Shown here piece after piece: positions 41,250 through 50,263 of a stretch of DNA of 50,263 bases. The notes beneath the pieces are model-generated. The model was not told where the DNA came from. It worked only from the letters and a program-made list of their open reading frames with translations, and did not search any database. Location: the NCBI GenBank assembly GCA_025934995.1, contig JAICWC010000006.1:1-50263 (forward strand), in the 5' to 3' direction. Numbering within the stretch: position 1 is the first letter of the stretch; every line of letters starts with the position of its first letter. Made by a program: the position numbers and the translations under genes. The stretch is from Thermoleophilia bacterium. Lineage in GTDB: Bacteria; Actinomycetota; Thermoleophilia; Gaiellales; Gaiellaceae.

Positions 41250-41357
41250 GCCTGTCTCATCGCGGACTGCGACGATCGGAGTGCCGCAGCAACCCTCCAC
41301 CAACTGTCCGGCGCCTCGCTTCCGCCTCCCCTGCGACTCGGGGCGCCGGGCTCCTCT

Positions 41358-42014
41358 TCAGAGCGTCTTCCGGACTCCGGCTTCGTCGGCGAGATCGGCC
41401 AGCTGAGCGTGCAGGTCGCCCTCGAGCGACTCGCGCGACGCGCCACGGCGGAACACCGGCAGCACCTGCTGCTTCTGGACGTCCTCGAGCAGGAAGGCGA
41501 GGCCGCCGTACATCGCGATGCCGAAGATGGCGACGGCGATCCAGCCCGACGCGGTCCACGCCCACGCCGGCCCGTGCCATTCGTGCACGCCCGCGAATGC
41601 GGCCCGCACCGCCGAGATGCCGAGAATGACGGCGATCATCGGCTTCCCCGAAATCGCAGCGATCGCGAGCAAGGCGATCGTGAACGCGAAGCCGAACTCG
41701 TAGAGGCCGACTGCGCGGCTGAGCGCGTCTTGCGATGCCTGTGTGTCGGCGAGCCCGAGCGCCAGCCACGACGTCGCAAACAAGCCGAGCCCCGTCGCGC
41801 CGAAGGTGTCCCGCGCGAGGAAGGCGATCACCGCTGAAAGAAGCTCGAGCGGGAACACGAACGCCGCGAGAATCAGGCCGACGGTGTGGCGATCGCTGGG
41901 ATGGAGCCACCCGTTCGCAAGGCCGCCCAGCAGCAACATGCCGATGCCGAAGCTGAAGAAGCCGAGCGCGAGCGACGTCGCGTACGGGCGTACGACGATT
42001 CGGACTTCCGTCAC
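41358..42014 (-). CDS. Acetate transporter-like membrane protein (GPR1/FUN34/SatP family)
   Basis: A 218-aa protein with six hydrophobic helices and a charged C-terminal tail (GDLHAQLADLADEAG). The start RPYATSLALGFFSFGIGMLLLG and the block GATGLGLFATSWLALGLAD fit the AceTr/SatP pattern (six-helix channel for acetate or succinate), although the hallmark NPAPLGL box is degenerate here (RPYATSL). Alternative: an uncharacterised six-TM family. The GTG at 42014 lies 9 bp after the next upstream gene's stop. It is convergent with the histidine kinase; the 108-bp gap between them holds no gene. Confidence 0.6.
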   Translation of the reverse strand: MTEVRIVVRPYATSLALGFFSFGIGMLLLGGLANGWLHPSDRHTVGLILAAFVFPLELLSAVIAFLARDTFGATGLGLFATSWLALGLADTQASQDALSRAVGLYEFGFAFTIALLAIAAISGKPMIAVILGISAVRAAFAGVHEWHGPAWAWTASGWIAVAIFGIAMYGGLAFLLEDVQKQQVLPVFRRGASRESLEGDLHAQLADLADEAGVRKTL

Positions 42015-42023
42015 ACGGACGAG

Positions 42024-42719
42024 CTACCGCCGCAGGCGGCGGAGAAAACCGGGCGACGCACTTTCCTCGACGGCGTCCGGCTCGTCGACGTGCTCCCACG
42101 GATCGACCGCAGGCGCGCCGATGACGGTCAACGCTTCGGGCTCGGTCTCCTCGTCGGGCTCGACTGCTTCCGCGGGGCCCCACTCGGGCGCCGGGACTTC
42201 GACGTACGGCGCCGGCTCCAGCAGGTCGGCCGCGATGAAGCCTTCGGCCGGCGCGACGTAGCGCGCGCGTGCTGCGAGCCATTCAGCGCAGGCGACGATC
42301 GCGAATGCGGCCGCCATCAGGATGACGATCGTCGTGTTCGCGAGATGCGACACGCCGGCGACGACCGCGACCGCGATGATCAATGCGGCCTCCGCGACGA
42401 GCCTGATTGCGACCGTGGAGATCTCCGGCCGAACGCGCTCATAGCGCTCGGTCGCCCAGGACGGCTCGTCCCCCGCGCCGAAGGACAGCGCGCGGATCGC
42501 GCGCAGGTCGTTGCGGAGCGCGTCGGCGTCGCGGCGAAAGACCTCGACGGCCTCGAGCGCGCTCAGCGACGCGTCGAGCTGGGCGGCGTGGCGATAGAAC
42601 GAGTCGAAGGCGGCGCGCACCGCCTCCTGGTCGTAGCCCTGGTCGGCGATCGGCAACTCCTCGATCCGCGGCAGGGGGCCGGGCTGGGCGTCGGGGGAGG
42701 GCCAGGCGTCGGACGTCAT
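42024..42719 (-). CDS. Two-TM hypothetical protein
   Basis: A 231-aa protein of unknown function. The N-terminal 90 residues are helical and acidic (YDQEAVRAAFDSFYRHAAQL, then LEAVEVFRRDADALRNDLRA). Two close TM helices follow (LVAEAALIIAVAVVAGVSHL and TTIVILMAAAFAIVACAEWL), then a Pro/Glu/Ala-rich cytosolic tail ending in LRRLRR. The ATG at 42719 is preferred over GTG 42725. It follows treY by 18 bp on the same strand and may be in the trehalose operon. The layout resembles anchored scaffolding proteins, but no family is recognised. Confidence 0.7.
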   Translation of the reverse strand: MTSDAWPSPDAQPGPLPRIEELPIADQGYDQEAVRAAFDSFYRHAAQLDASLSALEAVEVFRRDADALRNDLRAIRALSFGAGDEPSWATERYERVRPEISTVAIRLVAEAALIIAVAVVAGVSHLANTTIVILMAAAFAIVACAEWLAARARYVAPAEGFIAADLLEPAPYVEVPAPEWGPAEAVEPDEETEPEALTVIGAPAVDPWEHVDEPDAVEESASPGFLRRLRR

Positions 42720-42737
42720 CGGCACAAGTATGCGGAT

Positions 42738-44640
42738 TCAGCGTAAAAGGGAGAGTTCCTGGGCGAACTCCTGCAGGAGATCATCGTCGCACGTGCAGGT
42801 CGCGCCCGGACGCAGCGGGACGACGACCTTCACGCGCCCGCCCCGCACGAAGCCGACGTGGTCCGGCCCGAGGTCGAGCGGCTCGTACGAGCCGAAAAAC
42901 GCCTCGGGATACTCGGCGCGCACGGCCAGCACCCGTCGAATCAGGTGCGTCTTCAGCGTCTCGTGCCGCGGGGTGGGCTCCGCGAGCGCCTGTTGATGCC
43001 GCCGCCAGTCCACCGCGCGCCGGTTGTCCGGGTCGACGAGATTGAGCGACCAGAAAGCGTCGCCCTGGTAGATGTCCGGCAACCCGGGCGACGTGAGGCG
43101 CAACAGGAGCGCGCCGAGAGACGCGTGCTCGCCGGCCCGCGCCACCTCCCCCACGAAGGGCTCGAAGTCGTCGAGGAACGCATGGTTCTCGTACAGCCCC
43201 CGCACGAACGACTTGACACGCTGCTCGTGCCGTTCGTTCGGCTCCAGCCAGTTCGTCGTCCGCTTCGCCTCGCGGAGCGCCTTCTGGAGATACGCCTCGA
43301 GCCGCGCAGGGACGATCGGCCACGCGCCGACGAGCGTCTGCCAGACGAGGTACTCCTCGTTCGGATCGTCCATCCCGCCGGTCAGCTCGCGCCAGCGCTG
43401 CACCCGCGCGGCCCACTCTTCGTGCATCCCGGCGAGCGCGCCGATGCGCGCTCGCACGTCGCCCGCACGCTTCGTGTCGTGCGTCTGCGAGGCGAGCAGT
43501 TGCAGCGGGTGGCGCTCGTGCCGTGCGGCGGCGGTCTCGTGGAACTCCGCCGGCGCGAGCGTGAAGCGGTCCGGGTTGCCGCCGACCTCGTTCAGCGCCG
43601 TGAGTCGGAAGTAGCGGTAGAACGCGGTGTCCTCGACTCCCTTTGCCATCACCGGCCCCGTCGTCTGCTGCCACCGCGTCACGAACTCCGGATGCTCGAA
43701 GTCGAGGACGACGCGACGGAGATCGTCGGGGAGAACGGCACATGCCTTCCGGTCCTCCTCGTCGACGCGGTCGGCCTCGACATACGTGCGGTACACGTGC
43801 AGCGACGCCGCCGACTCTTCGAGCCCGTCGAACGGGACCAGCGCGCGCAATCGCTCGAACTCCTGCGAGAACGTCGTTCGGGCAACTTCGAGCTTCGCCT
43901 CGTGCGCGAGCTCTGCGAACGTGTGCGTCTCCCCGGTCAGCTCGCGGTACAGCTCCGTCAGCGGCTCCTCACCGCTCGGATCGACGAAGAGCGCCGTCAC
44001 GTCGTTTGCGAACTCGTAGCCCGTCGTCCCTTCGACCGGCCAATCGCGCAGCGGCTCGCCGGGCTCGAGGATCTTCTCGACCCAGACGCGATGCGCACCG
44101 CTGTCGCGCAGCCGCTCGAGGTACTCGCGCGGATTCGCGAGCCCGTCGGGGTGGTCGATCCGCAGCCCGTCGACGTAGCCCTCGTCGAGGAGCTCGAGGA
44201 TCTTCGCGTGTGTCGCCGCGTAGACCTCGGGATCCTCGACGCGCACCCCGCCGAGCTCGCCGATGTCGAAAAAGCGGCGGTACCAGCCGGTCGTGCGATC
44301 CCAGTCGAAGTACTTCTCGCGCAGGTCGAGGTCGCGCCAGTACGGATTCTCGCGCTCGTTCTTCGCCATGTGATTCGGGACGATGTCGAGCAGGATCCCG
44401 AGGCCCGAGTCGTGCGCCTCGCCGCACAGCGCGCGGAACGCATCCTCTCCACCGAGCTGCTCGCTTATCTTCGTCGGGTCGACGACGTCGTACCCGTGCG
44501 TCGACGTGCTCTGGGCCTGGAGTGACGGCGAGAGGTAGAGGTGCGAGATCCCGAGCTCGCGCGCGTAGGGCACGACGATCCGGCGGGCGCGCTCGAAGCC
44601 GAATTCAGCCGTCAGCTGCAGCCGGTACGTGCAGCGGAAC

Positions 44641-44648
<8 letters not shown>
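42738..44648 (-). CDS. treY: Malto-oligosyltrehalose synthase
   Basis: Converts the reducing-end alpha-1,4 linkage of a maltodextrin to alpha,alpha-1,1, giving maltooligosyl trehalose (GH13). The start STYRLQL-type motif is FRCTYRLQLTAEFGFERA. Others: HLYLSPSLQAQSTSTHGYDV, LLDIVPNHMA, catalytic Asp in VDGLRIDHPDGL, Glu in RVWVEKILEPGE, and MAKGVEDTAFYRY. At 636 aa it is shorter than many homologues (about 720-800), missing mainly insertions in the middle. The GTG at 44648 overlaps the treX stop by 8 bp. It works with TreX (supplies linear glucans) and TreZ (releases trehalose), both in this operon. Confidence 0.95.
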
Positions 44649-46742
<2,094 letters not shown>

Positions 46743-46743
<1 letters not shown>

Positions 46744-48272
46744 TAGTCGCGAAGCGCCACGGTCTTGTTCGCGAAGTCGACGTCGAGCTCGACGTGGCCG
46801 CGTCTCAGGCGGAGCCGCTTCGCCTCGTCGTCTGCCTCGACGACCTCGAGCTCGTGGGGCAGCTTCCGCCGCAGCTCGAGTAGCCGTCGGTAGAGCGGGT
46901 CGGGCCGGCGGCCGTCGGAGAGCTTCGAGCGCAGGAACGTCTCGACGTCCTGGGGATCGGGCACCCCCTCACCCGCGAAGGATGCGAACGCCTCGAACTC
47001 CTGCTTCCGCCCTTTACGGGTCGCGGCTGCGATCTCGGGGTCGATGTGATCGGTGAAGAACTGGAACGGGTGCGGCTCGAGTGTCTCCTCGCCCATGAAG
47101 AGGAGCGGCGTGCACGTGCTGAACAAGGTCACCGCCGCGGCCACCTTCAGCGCGTCGGGCGGCAGGCGGTCGCCGAGGGCGCGGTTCCCGACCTGATCGT
47201 GGTTCTGTGCGCAAACGACGAGCCGGCGCGTTTCGTGTCCGCGGCCGCGCAGGTCTGCGGCGAGACCGCTGACCGAGCCGTACTCCGCGTAGTACCCGTC
47301 GCGTTCGCCGGTGAGGAGGACGTGCAGCTCGTGGTGCGAGCGATCCGCCCATTGCGCGTCGTGTCCCCACTCGTCGATCGGACGCCAATCGTCCGTCTCC
47401 ATCTCGGAAATCACGAGCGCGTCGCCGACGCGGTCCTTGATCTCCTTGCAGATGTGCGTCGGCGAGTCGTCGAAGATCGCGTGGACGGCGTCGAGGCGTA
47501 GGCCGTCGACGGCGTAGTCGCGGATCCACATCTCTGCATTCTGCGCGGCCCACTCGCGCACGCCGCGGTTCTCATAGTCGAGGGCGTCGCCCCAGAAGGT
47601 CGAGTGCTTCGACGTGAAGTACGGCGCGAATGCCGTGAGCGCCTCGTTTCCCGGCCCGACGTGGTTGTACACGACGTCGAGAATCACACCCAGGCCGATC
47701 TCGTGCGCGGCGGCGACGACCCGCGCGAGCCCCTCCGGGCCGCCGTATGCAGGATGCGGCGCGTAGGTGTAGAGACCGTCGTAGCCCCAACCGCGTTGAC
47801 CGGGAAACGTCGCAACCGGCATCAACTCGATCGCCGTGACCCCGAGCTTCCGCAGCCCCCGGAGCTTCGGAATCACTGCGTCGAAGGTCCCCTCGTCCGA
47901 GAACGTGCCGACGTGCAGCTCGTAGATGACGAGCTCGTCGAGGCTCAGCCCGATGGGTTCGTCGGCGACGCGGCGCGGGTCGAGGACCGCCGACACGCCA
48001 CGGACGCCGTACGGCTGCCAGCGTGAGCACGGATCGGGCAGGGTCTCGCCGCCGTCGGCGCACACCAGGTACTCGTCGCGGTGCCCGCCGGGAAACGAAC
48101 CGGTGAAGTTGCCGCCGTCGTCGCTGCGGTCGAGGGGGTGCGCGCCGTTCGCGGTGTGAACCGCGAGCGAGCGAGCAGTGGGCGCCCAGACCGTCAGCTC
48201 GACGGTTCCGTCATCATGCGGGACCGCTCCGAGCATCCCCGGCGCGTACCCCCGGCCCCGCGGCTGAATCAT
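46743..48272 (-). CDS. treZ: Malto-oligosyltrehalose trehalohydrolase
   Basis: A 509-aa GH13 enzyme that cleaves trehalose from the end of maltooligosyl trehalose. It has an N-terminal beta-domain (GTVELTVWAPTARSLAVH), then YELHVGTFSDEGTFDAVI, WGYDGLYTYAPHPAYGGPEG, VVYNHVGPGNEAL, nucleophile DGLRLDAVHAI, Glu in LVISEMETDDW and CAQNHDQVGNRALGDRL. The C-terminal beta-domain is present. It is the first gene of treZ-treX-treY. The ATG at 48272 gives a 12-residue leader before an alternative ATG (GMLGAVPHD). Trehalose made this way protects against desiccation and osmotic stress. Confidence 0.95.
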
Positions 48273-48302
48273 GGGAACCGCGGCGAATCGCTTCTTAGAA
48301 AA

Positions 48303-48445
48303 GGGGATAACCCCCGTTTTGCATGTCGTGACATTTCGCCCCGGCGATTTGCAGGCGTTCTTGCGAAGGACACGGCCGGTTCCGTCGGCGAACGCACCGT
48401 CACGAAACTGTCAATGGGGATAACCCCCGTTTTAGGTTGCGTGAC
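48303..48445. repeat. Duplicated 18-bp element plus spacer-conserved CGTGAC in the treZ upstream region
   Basis: GGGGATAACCCCCGTTTT occurs at 48303-48320 and 48416-48433 (113 bp apart). Each copy is followed after exactly 6 bp by CGTGAC (48327-48332 and 48440-48445). The second CGTGAC is also part of a palindrome, CGTGAC-GGTCTC-GTCACG (48440-48457). A TTGACA is present on the minus strand at 48413-48408. The repeats lie in the only gap (48273-48466) that can hold the treZXY promoter. A tandem operator or a duplicated promoter is plausible. Confidence 0.7.
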
Positions 48446-48466
48446 GGTCTCGTCACGGTTCGTGTG

Positions 48467-50155
48467 CTAGCGGCCGACGGCGTAGCCTTGCATGCCGCGC
48501 GGGTTCGCTCCCGCACGCAGCCCGCCGCCACGCGAGCGCGAAACCGCGCTCACGCGGCCGAGCGTCCACGGCCCGCTGACTTCGACGGCGTGGCCGCGCT
48601 CGCGCAGGCCCTGCATCGTCGCCTCGCCGGCGCGGTCCTCGACCGCGACATGGCGAGGAACCGTTTCGCGCGGATAGAAGCTCGACGGGAACGCCTCGGT
48701 GTGATGGTTCGGCGCATCGATCGACTCCTGCAGATTCATCCCGAAATGCACGTGCGCGAGGAACACGTGCAGCGTCCACTGGTCCTGCTGGTCGCCGCCG
48801 GGCGTGCCGAGCGCGAGGTACGCCTCGCCGTCGCGCGCCGCCATCGTCGGGGACAGCGTCGTCCGCGGCCGCTTGCGCGGCTCGAGCGAGTTCGGCAGGC
48901 CCTCCTCGAGCCAGAACATCTGCGCGCGCGTGCCGAGCGGGAAGCCGAGCGCCGGAATGACGGGCGCGCCCCAGAGCCAGCCGCCGCTCGGAGTCGCGGC
49001 CACCATGTTCCCCCACCGATCGACGACGTCGAGGTGCACGGTGTCCCCCCGCGTCGGCTCACCGACGCCGGGCGCGAGCTCGACCGCGCCGACCGGCCCG
49101 GGCAGCCGCGGGGCGTCACCGCCCGGGCGCAGCTCCGACGATGCCTCGTCGCCGACGAGTGCGCGCCGCTCCTCCGCGTACTCACGGCTGAGCAACATGT
49201 CCATCGGCACGTCGACGAAGTCCGGATCGCCGTACCACGCCTCACGATCCGCGAACGCGAGCTTCGCGCACTCGGTGATCGTGTGCACGTACTCCGCCGT
49301 CGCGTGGCCCATCGCGGCGAGGTTGAAGCCTTCGAGCAGCCGCAGCTGCTGCAGGAAGACGGGCGCCTGGCTCCACGGGCCCGCCTTCAACACGGTCAGG
49401 CCGTGATAGTCGACGGCCAGCGGCTCTTCCCAGCGCGGCCGCCAGTCGGCGAGGTCGTCCGCGCTCAAGAGCCCGGCGTGGCGCTCGCCGGAGCTGTCCA
49501 TCCACTCCTGCCCCTGGAACTCGATCATCGCCTCGGCGACGAAGCCGCCGTACCACGCGTCGTACGGATCGTCGGCCTCGAGGACGCGCCTGTACGTCTG
49601 GGCGAGCTGCGGGTTCCGCAGCGTGTCGCCGACCGGCAGGTAGAGCTCCGCGGAGGTCGTCCATTCGTCGCGGAACAGCTGCTCGACATTCCGGATCGCG
49701 CCGGCGATCTGCGGCAGCACGGGAACGCCGTGCTCCGCGTAGTCGATCGCGTATTGCAGGACGTCGGCGAGCTCCATCGTCCCGTGGTCGCGCAGCATCG
49801 TCACCCAGCCGCCGAACGCACCGGGGACGACTGCAGCCAACGGGCCCGTGCCCGGGACGAGTTGTAGGCCGAGCTCGTCGCGATAGCGCGTGATCGTCGC
49901 CGCCGCAGGCGCAGGCCCTTGTGCGCAGAGGACGCGCGGCTCGCCGCCCGCGGGCCAGACGATCGCAGGCAGGTCGCCCCCGGGACCGTTCAGGTGCGGC
50001 TCGACGACCTGCAGCGTGAACCCGGCCGCGACGGCCGCGTCGAAGGCGTTGCCGCCGCGCTCGAGCACCGCCATCCCGGCTGCGGACGCGAGCCAGTGCG
50101 TCGACGCGACCATCCCGAAGGCGCCGCGTAGCTCGGGACGCGTCGTGAAGCTCAT
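48467..50155 (-). CDS. Gamma-glutamyltransferase family protein
   Basis: A 562-aa Ntn-hydrolase of the GGT family, which self-cleaves at a Thr to form two subunits. The N-terminal half has GMVASTHWLASAAGMAVLERGGNAFDAAVA and VEPHLNGPGGDLPAIVW. The cleavage-site Thr is in TRGDTVHLDVVDRWGN, followed by the TPSGGWLWGA block and LALGTPGGDQQ. GGTs hydrolyse or transfer gamma-glutamyl groups of glutathione-like peptides; GGT-like proteins also act as acylases. No signal peptide is seen, so it is probably cytosolic. The ATG at 50155 overlaps the stop of a peptide ABC transporter ATPase (ATGA), which suggests a role in using imported peptides. Confidence 0.92.
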   Translation of the reverse strand: MSFTTRPELRGAFGMVASTHWLASAAGMAVLERGGNAFDAAVAAGFTLQVVEPHLNGPGGDLPAIVWPAGGEPRVLCAQGPAPAAATITRYRDELGLQLVPGTGPLAAVVPGAFGGWVTMLRDHGTMELADVLQYAIDYAEHGVPVLPQIAGAIRNVEQLFRDEWTTSAELYLPVGDTLRNPQLAQTYRRVLEADDPYDAWYGGFVAEAMIEFQGQEWMDSSGERHAGLLSADDLADWRPRWEEPLAVDYHGLTVLKAGPWSQAPVFLQQLRLLEGFNLAAMGHATAEYVHTITECAKLAFADREAWYGDPDFVDVPMDMLLSREYAEERRALVGDEASSELRPGGDAPRLPGPVGAVELAPGVGEPTRGDTVHLDVVDRWGNMVAATPSGGWLWGAPVIPALGFPLGTRAQMFWLEEGLPNSLEPRKRPRTTLSPTMAARDGEAYLALGTPGGDQQDQWTLHVFLAHVHFGMNLQESIDAPNHHTEAFPSSFYPRETVPRHVAVEDRAGEATMQGLRERGHAVEVSGPWTLGRVSAVSRSRGGGLRAGANPRGMQGYAVGR

Positions 50156-50263
50156 GCCTGCGAGACCATCTCGGCGGCGTTCTCGACGAGTCGCGGCGCG
50201 GGACGGTCGCGTGCAACGAGATGGCACGCGACGAGATGGCCCGGTGCGAATTCGCGCAGCTCC
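50152..50263 (-). CDS. Oligopeptide/dipeptide ABC transporter ATP-binding protein, C-terminal fragment at window edge
   Basis: Only the last 36 codons are inside the window. They read in frame to a TGA that overlaps the GGT start. The segment REFAPGHLVACHLV is the characteristic end of OppF/DppF-type ATPases, whose last domain carries G-H-x-x-A-C-H. The nucleotide-binding motifs lie beyond the window edge. Assignment rests on this short tail and on the link to a peptide-degrading enzyme. Confidence 0.7.
   Translation of the reverse strand, partial: ELREFAPGHLVACHLVARDRPAPRLVENAAEMVSQA

Overview
The window is high-GC DNA with dense gene packing and many 4-bp ATGA/GTGA start-stop overlaps. It looks like the chromosome of a deep-branching actinobacterium, most likely class Thermoleophilia (Gaiellales/Solirubrobacterales-like). 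This is an inference from gene content: an actinobacterial-style qcrCAB plus caa3 oxidase operon, secreted Ig-like repeat proteins, TreX/Y/Z, and MprA/B-like two-component genes. No ribosomal or marker gene in the window can fix the taxonomy.

Layout. (1) 1-2820: the end of aconitase, a small protein, and an AhpD-like peroxidase. The peroxidase reads through an in-frame TGA at the second position of its CxxC motif and is followed by a SECIS-like hairpin, so it is a predicted selenoprotein. (2) 2984-10480, minus strand: one overlapping operon, ctaC-ctaD-ctaE-small membrane protein-qcrC-qcrA-qcrB-FMN protein, encoding a complete bcc-caa3 respiratory unit, with ctaG divergent at its head. (3) 11651-14151: a TPP riboswitch drives a CytX-type HMP transporter, a PfkB kinase and a small Asp-box protein. 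(4) 14182-23741: housekeeping and accessory genes (HNH, PhzF, Ig-like secreted protein, O-antigen ligase/TPR protein, DUF885 peptidase, SixA-like phosphatase, ABC exporter, class III aminotransferase, GNAT, HxlR regulator).

(5) 23743-31235: tRNA-Arg(CCT), whose last 43 bp are repeated exactly 7,421 bp downstream. This marks an integrated island. It carries a membrane/coiled-coil protein, a 952-aa protein fusing a SAMHD1-like HD domain to a phosphoribosyltransferase-like domain, two unknown genes, and an HNH / nuclease-like / minimal nucleotidyltransferase operon. The content resembles a defence island. No recombinase is visible.

(6) 31241-35249: an alpha/beta hydrolase, a small membrane protein, and a two-gene cassette. 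The cassette pairs an Ala/Asn-rich protein with an exact-register internal duplication with a PqqD-like/M50 peptide metalloprotease that carries a related sequence motif in its own C-terminal region. (7) 35246-39252: secreted hydrolases (G1 peptidase, DUF6259-like glycosidase, GH5-like protein lacking the usual acid/base Glu). (8) 39286-42719: a two-component system, an acetate-transporter-like protein and a membrane protein. (9) 42738-50263: treZ-treX-treY for trehalose synthesis from glycogen, preceded by a duplicated 18-bp element, then a gamma-glutamyltransferase-family protein and the 3' end of a peptide ABC transporter ATPase.

Every CDS start given was judged from overlap, Shine-Dalgarno (SD) sequence and domain extent. 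No gene-free stretch exceeds about 210 bp.
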